DNA from: Glaciecola sp. UBA983
GTDB taxonomy: Bacteria > Pseudomonadota > Gammaproteobacteria > Enterobacterales > Alteromonadaceae
NCBI GenBank assembly: GCA_002292215.1
Contig: DBBN01000105.1
Location: 1-14,723, forward strand
DNA: 14,723 nucleotides
Direction: 5' to 3'
Under the pieces are notes generated by a model that saw only the letters and a list, made by a program, of their open reading frames with translations, was not told the origin of the DNA and made no database searches. Positions within the stretch are counted from its first letter, which is position 1. Every line of letters starts with the position of its first letter. Below, in pieces: positions 1-8,268 of the stretch. The translations under genes and the position numbers were made by a program.

Positions 1-15
1 TAAGGGAGGTAAATA

Positions 16-915
16 ATGGCGCAAATGTTTTCAATTTTTTTAGTGATATTAACCGTTGTAACTGGCTTAATCTGGTTAGTTGACTCATTGATTTTTGCTC
101 CTAAACGTCGTGAGCGCGCGGCATTAGCTGCAGGTGTATCTGAAATTGAAGGCTTTGAACCACCGTTACCTTACGCGGTTGATACTGCCAAACAAATTTT
201 TCCAGTGATTGCGTTTGTGATGATCATGCGTTCGTTTATTTATGAGCCTTTTCAAATTCCGTCCGGTTCAATGATGCCGACGCTGTTAGTCGGTGATTTT
301 ATCTTGGTGGAAAAGTTCTCTTATGGCTTACGTGATCCCATCACTCGCACCAAGTTTTTGGAGGTGGGAGAGCCGCAACGCGGTGATATTGTTGTCTTCA
401 AATATCCACCGAATCCAGAATTAGATTACATTAAACGTGTAGTGGGTTTACCGGGTGATCGCATCTTTTATCGTGCCAAACAAATTACCGTGGTACCAGC
501 TTGTCCAACCGGTGAGGATTGTGATAAGCCATATTTAGTCAAATTATCAGACGCACAAATTAGTGAGTTTGCACAAAATATGGTGCCACTTAACCAGTTT
601 ACGGAAAGCTTAGGCAGTGTTGAGCATCAAATTTTACAGCACCCTGTCCTGTCTGCTAGTGCATCACAGTTTTATCGTCAACCGGGCACGGCTATGGATG
701 AATGGATCGTCCCTGACGGTGAGTATTTTGTGCTTGGCGATAACCGAGATAACAGCCGCGACAGTCGTTTTTGGGGATTTGTTAGTACCGATCATCTAGT
801 GGGCAAAGCCGTTGCGATTTGGATCTCATTTGAATTTGAACGGACGGCTGATGGTTGGTTACCAAAATGGTTACCTTCTGGGGTGCGTTTTGAACGTGTC
901 GGAGGATTGCGATGA
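16..915 (+). CDS. lepB: Signal peptidase I (leader peptidase)
   Basis: This 299-residue inner-membrane serine protease removes signal peptides from Sec- and Tat-exported preproteins on the periplasmic side. Two hydrophobic segments are visible (about residues 4-27 and 61-75), separated by a basic cytoplasmic loop (KRRER). The catalytic Ser/Lys dyad fits Ser85 in PSGSM and Lys140 in DYIKR; the 55-residue gap equals that between Ser90 and Lys145 of E. coli LepB. The GDNRDNS box lies at 241-247. The start is well set by a strong ribosome binding site (GGGAGG at 4-9) six bases before the ATG. The window opens with TAA, which could be the stop of the preceding gene; lepA would be usual there, but this cannot be seen. 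The 3' end overlaps rnc as ATGA, implying translational coupling. The promoter must lie upstream of the window. Confidence 0.97.
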   Translation: MAQMFSIFLVILTVVTGLIWLVDSLIFAPKRRERAALAAGVSEIEGFEPPLPYAVDTAKQIFPVIAFVMIMRSFIYEPFQIPSGSMMPTLLVGDFILVEKFSYGLRDPITRTKFLEVGEPQRGDIVVFKYPPNPELDYIKRVVGLPGDRIFYRAKQITVVPACPTGEDCDKPYLVKLSDAQISEFAQNMVPLNQFTESLGSVEHQILQHPVLSASASQFYRQPGTAMDEWIVPDGEYFVLGDNRDNSRDSRFWGFVSTDHLVGKAVAIWISFEFERTADGWLPKWLPSGVRFERVGGLR

Positions 916-1640
916 GCAAGGCTAAGCCTGCTAGATCAACAAATCAACAAAAATTTCATAACCCAGGGATTGATGAGTGGGCACCATTACAGCGTTTAAT
1001 CGGTTATCAATTTGATGATGTGGGTTTATTACAGCAAGCATTAACCCATAAATCTGCGCACAAAAACCATAATGAACGTCTTGAGTTTTTAGGTGATGCG
1101 ATTTTGGGTTATCTCGTTGCTGAACACCTTTATCATACCTTTACTGATGCGCCTGAAGGGCAACTGACGCGCATGCGTTCTGCGATAGTCAAAGGAGATA
1201 CCTTGGCCGAAATCGCGGTTGAACACGGCTTAGGTGACTATATTAGATTAGGTATTGGTGAGTTGAAAAGTGGTGGCAAACGCCGCGCGTCAATTTTAGC
1301 CGATGTGGTTGAATCTATTATTGGTGCTATTTACCTTGATGCTGGGACTGAAGCTTGTGATGAGTTTATCCATCGTTGGTTTGGTGCTCGTATGGCAAAG
1401 CTAGACCCTGATTTTCATCCTAAAGATGCCAAAACACGCTTACAAGAGTTTTTGCAATCTCGCTCCCAAGGGCTACCGATTTACGAAGTCGTCGATGTGT
1501 CAGGTAAAGACCACAGCCAAACATTTACCGTGAGCTGTCAAACGACTATGCTCGAAGAAGCTATTACCGCTCAAGGACCCAGTCGCAAGCGAGCAGAACA
1601 ACTAGCGGCCCAATCTACTTTAGAGAAATTACAATCATGA
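912..1640 (+). CDS. rnc: Ribonuclease III
   Basis: This double-strand-specific endoribonuclease matures rRNA precursors and processes structured mRNAs. The 242-residue protein has the RNase III signature NERLEFLGD (54-62). Likely metal and catalytic residues are Glu58, Asp62, Asp131 and Glu134; the 72-residue spacing matches Asp45 to Glu117 in E. coli. A double-stranded RNA-binding domain spans about 173-241 and ends with the [12 protein letters not shown] motif. The N-terminus carries roughly 17 more residues than E. coli Rnc, polar and basic. The ATG overlaps the lepB stop (ATGA) and has GGAGG at 901-905 six bases upstream, so the start is firm. It overlaps era the same way downstream. In E. 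coli, RNase III autoregulates this operon by cleaving its own leader; that leader would lie outside the window. Confidence 0.97.
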   Translation: MSKAKPARSTNQQKFHNPGIDEWAPLQRLIGYQFDDVGLLQQALTHKSAHKNHNERLEFLGDAILGYLVAEHLYHTFTDAPEGQLTRMRSAIVKGDTLAEIAVEHGLGDYIRLGIGELKSGGKRRASILADVVESIIGAIYLDAGTEACDEFIHRWFGARMAKLDPDFHPKDAKTRLQEFLQSRSQGLPIYEVVDVSGKDHSQTFTVSCQTTMLEEAITAQGPSRKRAEQLAAQSTLEKLQS

Positions 1641-2548
1641 GCGATGCGCTTCCTTCTATAACCTATTGCGGCATGATTGCGATTGTTGGCCGTCCCAATG
1701 TGGGCAAATCAACTATCCTGAATCGTCTTATTGGCCAAAAGGTCAGTATTACCTCACGCAAGCCACAAACGACTCGACATAGGATCATGGGAATTGATTC
1801 AGAAGACAATAAACAAGCTATCTATGTCGATACGCCAGGGCTGCACATGGAAGAAAAGCGTGCGATTAACCGTTATATGAACCGAGCTGCGTCAAGTTCA
1901 TTAGGCGAAGTAGCATTGGTATTATTTGTGCTTGAAGGTACGCGTTTTACTGCCGATGATGCCATGGTACTAGAAAAAATCAAAGCATCTGGATTGCCTT
2001 GTTGGGCTGTAGTCAATAAATCCGATAATGTCGAAGATAAAAAACAGTTACTCGCCCATCTGACTTGGTTAGACGAGCAACATGACTTTGCGCATGTCAT
2101 GCCGGTTTCCGCCAAACTTGGGCGTTATTTACCTGAGCTACGCGAGATGGTCATGAATCAATTACCCGAAAGTGAGTTTTACTATCCAGAAGAATATGTA
2201 ACGGATCGTTCCAGTCGTTTTATGGCTGCAGAGATCATTCGTGAAAAACTCATGCGTTATACTGGCGACGAATTACCGTATTCTGTAACCGTAGAAATTG
2301 AACAATTTAAACTCACTGAAAATGGTATTTACCGTATCAATGGCTTGATTTTAGTTGAGCGCGAAACACAAAAACGCATGATTATTGGTAAGCACGGTGG
2401 ACATCTTAAAACCATCGGTTCAGATGCGCGTAAGGATCTAGAAACCTTATTTGATAATAAAGTGTATTTAGAATTATGGGTTAAGGTTAAGTCTGGTTGG
2501 GCTGACGATGAGCGAGCCTTACGCAGCTTAGGCTATGGCGAACATTAA
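1637..2548 (+). CDS. era: GTPase Era, 16S rRNA-binding ribosome assembly factor
   Basis: Era is an essential GTPase that binds the 3' end of 16S rRNA and acts in 30S subunit maturation and cell-cycle control. All G motifs are visible in 303 residues: G1 GRPNVGKS (18-25), the switch I region KPQTTRHRI (42-50), G3 DTPG (65-68), G4 NKSD (127-130) and G5 VSAK (157-160). A C-terminal KH RNA-binding domain follows, with its GxxG loop as GKHG (251-254). Length is close to the 301 residues of E. coli Era. The start overlaps the rnc stop as ATGA, as is usual for rnc-era. Downstream, a 31-base gap leads to pdxH rather than to the frequently found recO. Confidence 0.97.
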   Translation: MSDALPSITYCGMIAIVGRPNVGKSTILNRLIGQKVSITSRKPQTTRHRIMGIDSEDNKQAIYVDTPGLHMEEKRAINRYMNRAASSSLGEVALVLFVLEGTRFTADDAMVLEKIKASGLPCWAVVNKSDNVEDKKQLLAHLTWLDEQHDFAHVMPVSAKLGRYLPELREMVMNQLPESEFYYPEEYVTDRSSRFMAAEIIREKLMRYTGDELPYSVTVEIEQFKLTENGIYRINGLILVERETQKRMIIGKHGGHLKTIGSDARKDLETLFDNKVYLELWVKVKSGWADDERALRSLGYGEH

Positions 2549-2579
2549 TAGAATAACGAGACAGTGTTAAGAGAAGAAT

Positions 2580-3221
2580 ATGAGTGAATTTAATCAATAT
2601 CGACGTGAGTATACACTCGGTTCATTAGAGGAACAGGACTTAAATCCTGATCCTTTAGCGTTATTCAAAGAATGGTTAGCGGTTGCTGTTGAATCGAAAA
2701 TACCCGATCCTAACGCAATGACAGTCGCGACCGTTGATGCGACGGGTCAGCCTTCACAACGTATTGTGCTACTCAAAGACTTAAACGCTGAAGGATTTGT
2801 GTTTTATACTAATCTGGGTTCTCGCAAGGCCAAAGAGTTACTCGTTAATAATAAAGTCTCACTGCATTTTCCTTGGCATATGTTAGAGCGTCAAGTGCGT
2901 GTGTGTGGGATTGCTGAACCATTAAGTCGCACTCAAGTGGCCAAATATTTCTTTTCACGCCCCAAAGATTCGCAGTTAGGTGCAATTGTATCAAAACAAA
3001 GCCAGCCTATTTCATCACGTGAAATGTTATTGACTCAGTTTGCGCAAATGAAAGCTAAATTTGCTCATGGTGATATTCCGTTACCTGATTTTTGGGGTGG
3101 TTTTCTAGTGAAACCGCAGCAAATTGAATTTTGGCAAGGGGGTGAGCATCGCTTGCATGACCGCTTTGAATACACTAAACAAGCCTCTGCTGCATGGCAA
3201 ATCCAACGCTTAAACCCATGA
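2580..3221 (+). CDS. pdxH: Pyridoxine/pyridoxamine 5'-phosphate oxidase
   Basis: This FMN-dependent oxidase converts PNP or PMP to pyridoxal 5'-phosphate with oxygen, the last step of PLP synthesis and salvage. The 213-residue protein aligns by eye with E. coli PdxH along its length: RREYT near the N-terminus, the FMN-contact region QRIVLLK (60-66), [10 protein letters not shown] (75-84), [10 protein letters not shown] (126-135), and the C-terminal signature [14 protein letters not shown] (182-195). It ends in RLNP, compared with RLAP in E. coli. A purine-rich stretch (AAGAGAAG) precedes the ATG. Its stop forms an ATGA overlap with the following hydrolase gene. Placement directly after era is unusual, because pdxJ (another PLP-pathway gene) is the usual neighbour in enterobacteria, beyond recO. 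Confidence 0.96.
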   Translation: MSEFNQYRREYTLGSLEEQDLNPDPLALFKEWLAVAVESKIPDPNAMTVATVDATGQPSQRIVLLKDLNAEGFVFYTNLGSRKAKELLVNNKVSLHFPWHMLERQVRVCGIAEPLSRTQVAKYFFSRPKDSQLGAIVSKQSQPISSREMLLTQFAQMKAKFAHGDIPLPDFWGGFLVKPQQIEFWQGGEHRLHDRFEYTKQASAAWQIQRLNP

Positions 3222-3988
3222 TAGATAGTCATTGTCATCTGGATCTAGCTTGTTTTTTAGATGACATTGACGCTGTAATAACCCGCGCGCAAGCGGTTGG
3301 GGTAACACAATTTATTATCCCTGGGATTGATCCTGGTCATTGGCAACAGTCCCAAGCACTAGCTAAGCGTTATGCGCAAATATCCTACACATTGGGCTAC
3401 CATCCTTTTTTCTACCCCAACACCTTGACACTAGCCGACATGGATCCGCTAATCAGTACCTTAAAAAATGCTGTCACTCCTGAATGTATCGGTATTGGAG
3501 AAATAGGAATTGATCGCACGTTACAAACACCTATCGAGTTACAAGTAGCGATGTTTGATGCGCAAGTGCAATTAGCTCAGGAGCTGGGTGTGCCATTGAT
3601 CATTCATCATCGTAAATCCCATGATCTGATTATAGGACGACTCAAACGCGCTAAATTTACACATGGTGGCATTATTCATGCTTTTTCGGGTAATCAGGCA
3701 ATCGCACAAGAGTATGTTGATTTAGGATTTTATTTAGGCGTTGGCGGCACAATTACTTATCCACGCGGTGCTAAAACATTGCAAGTATTGCATTCGATAG
3801 GATTAGCTCATTGTGTCTTAGAAACGGATTCTCCTGATATGCCAATGTACGGTCGTCAAGGTCAACGCAATGAACCACAGTATTTGGTTGATGTAGTCAA
3901 TGTACTGAAGCAGACCTTTTCAGGGCAGGACGTTGCGGGGATTACGACGCGTAATGTGCAGCGGGTATTTGGCTTATCTGTTATTTAG
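3218..3988 (+). CDS. yjjV: TatD-family metal-dependent hydrolase, YjjV type
   Basis: This is a predicted metal-dependent hydrolase of the TatD family (TIM-barrel amidohydrolase superfamily); relatives act as DNases or phosphoesterases, but the substrate here is unknown. From the chosen start it has 256 residues. Likely metal ligands are His5 and His7 (DSHCH), Glu95 (GEIGID), His130, His154 (HAFSG) and Asp204 (LETDSPDMP). The segments [14 protein letters not shown] (174-187) and [11 protein letters not shown] (206-216) point to the YjjV branch rather than TatD or YcfH. The ATG at 3218 overlaps the pdxH stop as ATGA and places DSHCH at the very N-terminus, as in relatives; an in-frame ATG at 3194 inside pdxH is less likely. 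The 3' end overlaps the convergent ytjB-like gene by 8 bases. Confidence 0.9.
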   Translation: MIDSHCHLDLACFLDDIDAVITRAQAVGVTQFIIPGIDPGHWQQSQALAKRYAQISYTLGYHPFFYPNTLTLADMDPLISTLKNAVTPECIGIGEIGIDRTLQTPIELQVAMFDAQVQLAQELGVPLIIHHRKSHDLIIGRLKRAKFTHGGIIHAFSGNQAIAQEYVDLGFYLGVGGTITYPRGAKTLQVLHSIGLAHCVLETDSPDMPMYGRQGQRNEPQYLVDVVNVLKQTFSGQDVAGITTRNVQRVFGLSVI

Positions 3989-4544
3989 CAAACGCATAGC
4001 GCGCCTTGCGGTAATATAATCTCACTCCAAACCCACCAATAAATGCCCCCAATAACAAGACCACTGTGAACATGCCTTGTTGCTGCTGTTGTAACAGCTG
4101 CTGTTGCGCAGCAATAATATCATCATCAACAACAAACCGTATGTATCCTGCGGTACTATCTGCAACTCTAATTGGTGCCACAAATACCGAAAACTCGGAT
4201 TCTTGTAGCTCAACAAAATCAATAATTGAGTCAATTTCACCGACTTTACCGAGCTCAACACCGTAGCGATTAAACACCGTGATCCCTCGGAAATGACCAA
4301 GTTTGAGGTAGGTCGAAAGGGTGGACTCAAGATGTTCGCGGTAGTCCGATTTGTCAGTCGAAATCAAGGTTTGATTTAGCCAAGGGGCAAGGCTACCTGC
4401 AGCAATTTGACTTAGACGCTGACCTAATTGCTGGGTATACACACTGTAATGTGCTTGTGTGGTTTGATGCTGAACTTGCCACACCCAAGAGACAGCAAAT
4501 AAGCTGGCTATGATAAAACCTGTTCTGATTAGATACCTTGTCAT
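3981..4544 (-). CDS. ytjB: YtjB/AhpA (Smp) family inner-membrane protein
   Basis: This predicted inner-membrane protein of unknown biochemical role has 187 residues from the ATG at 4544; a TTG two codons upstream (4550) is the alternative start. Two membrane segments are visible (about 7-24 and 159-176) and flank a periplasmic domain of about 130 residues, followed by a short basic cytoplasmic tail (RLYYRKARY). The family call rests on this topology and on location: E. coli ytjB (smp) is likewise transcribed divergently from serB. A glutamine-rich run (147-156, eight Gln of ten) sits just before the second membrane segment and is encoded by CAG/CAA-type codons. Its 3' end overlaps the convergent yjjV stop, and no terminator is seen between them. 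Sequence identity to named homologues was judged only from memory. Confidence 0.75.
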   Translation of the reverse strand: MTRYLIRTGFIIASLFAVSWVWQVQHQTTQAHYSVYTQQLGQRLSQIAAGSLAPWLNQTLISTDKSDYREHLESTLSTYLKLGHFRGITVFNRYGVELGKVGEIDSIIDFVELQESEFSVFVAPIRVADSTAGYIRFVVDDDIIAAQQQLLQQQQQGMFTVVLLLGAFIGGFGVRLYYRKARYAFAK

Positions 4545-4651
4545 GGGCAACGCTATAAATTATTGATACACTACTCACATTAAAGCAATGGCTTGATATT
4601 GCCAAGTTTTTTCATCATTCAATCTCTTACTTTGTGGTTAAAGGATCCTAT

Positions 4652-5659
4652 ATGTCGACTATTTTTTCCCCTGAACATATCAATGCTCATCAAGCGTTAT
4701 TGCAATTTTTATCAATGAATCCCGTTCAGCAATATAATGTCTCCACTAAGACTTGGCACGCAGCTGAAGATATCTTTTCTGCTACTTTGACAACCCCTGT
4801 TCTGACAATTTCAGCACAACATTTGAATGCGTATTTGGTCCAATCTATTTTGGCTCAACTACCTAGTGATGTGTCTAATATAGCCATTCGTTTGCATCCA
4901 TTATCCGATGCGTTTAGTGCGTCTGTGGTCCAAGTAGTCTTGAACGAAGCCGTCGATAAAGCGTGGCTAGCCGCTATTGCTACACAATATTATGTTGATG
5001 TATTCTGTATTACCGATGCACCACGATTAGCCGATCCTGGTGTCATTGTGATGGATATGGATTCGACGGTGATCCAGATTGAATGTATTGATGAAATCGC
5101 CAAATTATGTGGTAAAGGAGATGAAGTCAGCGCTGTAACTGAGTTAGCGATGGAAGGAAAATTAGATTTTACACAAAGCTTACGTCAACGAGTCAGTGTG
5201 TTAGATGGCATTGATGTGAATCTGCTTAAAGGTATCCGTGATAGTATTCCATTGATGCCAGGCATTCATGCTTTATTACAAACGTTACAAGGTAATGGCT
5301 GGAAAACGGTCATTGCGTCTGGCGGATTTACTTTTTTTGCACATTATCTTCAGGCGCGTTTAGCGCTTGATGGTGCCCACGCGAATGAGTTAGAAGTCGT
5401 TGATGGCCGGTTAACCGGACATGTATTAGGAGATATTGTTGATGCTCAGGTTAAAGCGCAAACGGTGCTAAATTATGCACAGCATTTTGATATTCCTTTG
5501 TCCCAAACCATCGCATTGGGTGATGGTGCGAATGACTTGGTCATGATGGGACAAGCAGGATTAGGTATGGCATTTCATGCTAAGCCGGTCGTAGAGGCGC
5601 AAGCAGATGCGGCAATTCGTTTTGGTGGGCTAGAGCAAACCTTATACGCCTTAGTGTAA
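4652..5659 (+). CDS. serB: Phosphoserine phosphatase
   Basis: SerB hydrolyses L-phosphoserine to L-serine, the last step of the phosphorylated serine pathway. The 335-residue protein is a HAD-superfamily phosphatase with an N-terminal regulatory-type domain of about 125 residues. Motif I is DMDST (135-139) with Asp135 as predicted nucleophile; motif II is SGG (223-225); motif III includes Lys268; motif IV is GDGANDL (290-296). The start is set by AAAGGA (4640-4645) six bases before the ATG at 4652; an in-frame GTG at 4634 lies upstream of that ribosome binding site and is rejected. The gene diverges from the ytjB-like gene across about 107 bases and is closed by a hairpin at 5670-5699. Its product feeds GlyA, also in this window. 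Confidence 0.96.
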   Translation: MSTIFSPEHINAHQALLQFLSMNPVQQYNVSTKTWHAAEDIFSATLTTPVLTISAQHLNAYLVQSILAQLPSDVSNIAIRLHPLSDAFSASVVQVVLNEAVDKAWLAAIATQYYVDVFCITDAPRLADPGVIVMDMDSTVIQIECIDEIAKLCGKGDEVSAVTELAMEGKLDFTQSLRQRVSVLDGIDVNLLKGIRDSIPLMPGIHALLQTLQGNGWKTVIASGGFTFFAHYLQARLALDGAHANELEVVDGRLTGHVLGDIVDAQVKAQTVLNYAQHFDIPLSQTIALGDGANDLVMMGQAGLGMAFHAKPVVEAQADAAIRFGGLEQTLYALV

Positions 5660-5669
5660 GGTTATTATC

Positions 5670-5699
5670 AAGGTGGGATAATGCGCGTTATCCCACTTT
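5670..5699 (+). terminator. Hairpin at the serB 3' end, overlapping the PilZ gene stop
   Basis: A perfect 9-bp inverted repeat (GTGGGATAA at 5673-5681 and TTATCCCAC at 5688-5696) encloses a 6-base TGCGCG loop and can be extended by A-T and G-T pairs on both sides. It begins 10 bases after the serB stop and is followed by a weak U-rich run (CTTTACTTT). The right arm lies inside the last codons and stop of the convergent PilZ gene. It probably terminates serB and may act in both directions, although the minus-strand side lacks a T run. Confidence 0.6.
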
Positions 5700-8153
5700 A
5701 CTTTGCACCAACTGCGGATGATTCGCTTGGATCACCTGCCAATCATAGCCATGTCGATATAACACTTCATCAGTAATATCCAAAATATAGCCAAAACCTT
5801 GGATATGTTTGAGTTTATCGACCACTTTTTCCGCTTTATAATTCGCATGTTCATGCAAATAATCGAGTTCTGTCTTAATCGTATCAAGCTCAACCGTTGT
5901 GGTGTCTTTTAGAATCAATTTAATCGCTACAAATTCGCCGAGCGCTAATGCCTTTTTAATAAACTGTTGGCGTTGCGTGCTCGATGTGAATTGTTGATTG
6001 ATATACGGCACAATCACATCGTTAATATGGGATTTTTCCGGACAATAGCGAATAAATATTTCATGCTCTTGTTCGCCCATACCCATTTTAAGTTGTGCCA
6101 GGCAGCGACGAATAAAAGGGGAGGGTTGATCTCTGTCGCGGTATAAAAACTCTAAATTAAAATGCCCTTCAATAGAAAAACGCGTCAACATACTTTTTAA
6201 TCTACCATCACCTTGATTATAGACTGAAAACTCAGGCGTAAATAAGTGAGTACGCTGGTTAATAAAAAATGCAATATTCATGGCGTTTTTGGCATAGATG
6301 CAGCGTAACGCGTGCGATAAACCCGGTGTCTCTTCGGGCAATAAATCCGCTTTGAGCTTTTCTTTATTACGTTTGATCAGCTCCATAAAAAATGGATTTT
6401 CTTGCTGGGCTATTTGCGAACCAGTATAGCGCAGATGAATAATATGGCGGTTAGTGTGAATATTTACTATTTCATAGGTTAGGTTGGTTAAATCAAAGCG
6501 TTTGGTCATAGTTTGTAAGCGGGCAAATGCTAAACTCACATTGGTGTCAGTCAGTTCAGGGAGCGGCTCATCTAACTCGATTCTTAAGCCACTCATTGAA
6601 ATATCTTCGGTGACACCAGAATAGGAATGTCCGGCTGCAGTTAGCTCAACATTCGTACGTAAGTGATACCGAGTTTCTTTACGAATATCTTGGTATTTAT
6701 AACGTCGGATAGTGAGTTGTGGTGGCAATTTATTATGCGCATGCGCAAATTGATGTAATAACGCGATTTTACTTTTATCTAATGGGATCTGTTGGTAATA
6801 ACGCATCGCAAATGAATCGGTCAAATCAGATACTAAGACAATATAACGTAAATCAATCAAGTGCTTCATCAAGCGTGCAGACGGCGGCATATTTTCTGTT
6901 TTGGCATCTTTGTGACCCTCATTAGGGATCGATAACGGGGTGTAGGCTTGTGTCGGTGACATATGACTGAGTTGCAGTTTAAACACACGCCAGCTCGCTT
7001 TATGTGCACCATAACTTAACAAAATATTTTTAGTACCTGGTTGAGCTTCTAGTTCTGATTGACTCGCAGAATAAAAATACACTTTGTTATTTTTGACATG
7101 ATTAAAGGCATAGACGAAAATTTCACGTTGGTCTGAGTTTTTGCTAATTAACTCTTCAATCCTAGATTGACTTACCAAATTACCAATACGTTGTTGGTGC
7201 TGTTCGTCCTGCCAATAAGAAAGAATATTGGCGTTACCACTATTACTCATGGCAAATTTAGGCTGCAGAACTTCACTCTGTGGATGTGCTTTATCAACTT
7301 GATGGGAGATATACACAGGAAGTGATGGAAACCTTGGTGTGAAATATTGCTCGCAGACTTTGTTTTCGACCGCGTTGATCGTATTTTCTAAATTTATTTT
7401 ATAGCGGTATTTATTGCCTCGAATAAAGTTAGCAATAAATTCGGTAACTTGCGGCTCATTATGAGCTTGAGCCCGATGTAAAAAAATCCGCAGTTCATCA
7501 CTGTGTTCAACCACTCTAACGACATCATATTCAATTGTTGTATTGGCGATAGTGCTATATTCGTTGGCTAAGCCATCAAATACAATAATCACATTATCTC
7601 CCAGTTTGACGTCCACATTTTTGTTTACTTTGACTTGCAACCCCATGATCGACAGATCAACTGTTTTTAAATGATACTTAGTTTCCACTGCTGTGTATAA
7701 CAATACATTAATCGAAAAATGCATCCGTTCAGAACTGCGTTGTGGGTAATTAAAAAACTGCAATGTAGGAGAGACAAAACTATGTGTTTGGGTCGCATCA
7801 GCTTTACCCGCTGTCATTTCGTATTGTAGTTGTTGCAGAGCCTCAAAGACACCAACGCTATATCGGCCATAGCGGTGATTTTCAGATTCAAAACGCTCTA
7901 TCCCAAGTGGAGTTAATAGATGGATAAGTTGCCCAAAGCCGTAGGGCTGACAGGCATTCGGCGCAACGGCACGCATGTCGATGACGGTATTACATGGCGC
8001 TTGTAAACGAGTGATTTCTGCACGAACTAAGCCTTGGTCATGAATCGATAACGATTCAAATACAGGGTGCTTAAATCCCGCGTCAGGATTAGTTTGCAGC
8101 CCATCTAAAATGACATCTAAGGCTTGTATATGAGCAGGTAATGTTAAAGGCAT
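5688..8153 (-). CDS. Large protein with two PilZ (c-di-GMP-binding) domains
   Basis: This predicted cyclic-di-GMP receptor has 821 residues and no evident signal peptide or membrane segment, so it is likely cytoplasmic. Two PilZ signatures are intact. The first has RSSER (139-143) followed by DLSIMGL (166-172); the second has RKETR (491-495) followed by DISMSGL (517-523). These match the RxxxR and D/NxSxxG elements that bind c-di-GMP. The regions between and after them (about 250-480 and 600-821) have no domain I recognise. The position between serB and radA matches, from memory, the Vibrio cholerae PilZ gene VC2344 (PlzC) and Alteromonadales counterparts, so orthology is likely but unproven. 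The output is unknown; motility, surface attachment or biofilm control would be typical. The ATG at 8153 has only a weak ribosome binding site. It diverges from radA across 115 bases. Confidence 0.88.
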   Translation of the reverse strand: MPLTLPAHIQALDVILDGLQTNPDAGFKHPVFESLSIHDQGLVRAEITRLQAPCNTVIDMRAVAPNACQPYGFGQLIHLLTPLGIERFESENHRYGRYSVGVFEALQQLQYEMTAGKADATQTHSFVSPTLQFFNYPQRSSERMHFSINVLLYTAVETKYHLKTVDLSIMGLQVKVNKNVDVKLGDNVIIVFDGLANEYSTIANTTIEYDVVRVVEHSDELRIFLHRAQAHNEPQVTEFIANFIRGNKYRYKINLENTINAVENKVCEQYFTPRFPSLPVYISHQVDKAHPQSEVLQPKFAMSNSGNANILSYWQDEQHQQRIGNLVSQSRIEELISKNSDQREIFVYAFNHVKNNKVYFYSASQSELEAQPGTKNILLSYGAHKASWRVFKLQLSHMSPTQAYTPLSIPNEGHKDAKTENMPPSARLMKHLIDLRYIVLVSDLTDSFAMRYYQQIPLDKSKIALLHQFAHAHNKLPPQLTIRRYKYQDIRKETRYHLRTNVELTAAGHSYSGVTEDISMSGLRIELDEPLPELTDTNVSLAFARLQTMTKRFDLTNLTYEIVNIHTNRHIIHLRYTGSQIAQQENPFFMELIKRNKEKLKADLLPEETPGLSHALRCIYAKNAMNIAFFINQRTHLFTPEFSVYNQGDGRLKSMLTRFSIEGHFNLEFLYRDRDQPSPFIRRCLAQLKMGMGEQEHEIFIRYCPEKSHINDVIVPYINQQFTSSTQRQQFIKKALALGEFVAIKLILKDTTTVELDTIKTELDYLHEHANYKAEKVVDKLKHIQGFGYILDITDEVLYRHGYDWQVIQANHPQLVQSKVG

Positions 8154-8268
8154 GGTCTAGTTTATCCGTCTACGGCCAAATTTATAAGGTGAAAAATAGT
8201 GCATTCTTTCCTAAAAGTGTAAACTGTATCGGCAATTTTCGCGTTAAGTTAAATTGAGGTCTGAGTGA

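Noticed and set aside
3194..3217. Longer start for the yjjV gene inside pdxH
   Set aside because: It adds eight residues before the DSHCH motif that normally opens the protein, and the ATGA overlap at 3218 is the typical coupled start.
8224..8239. LexA-like CTGT half-site in the spacer before radA
   Set aside because: CTGT is followed after eight bases by TTTT rather than ACAG, so only one half of an SOS box is present.
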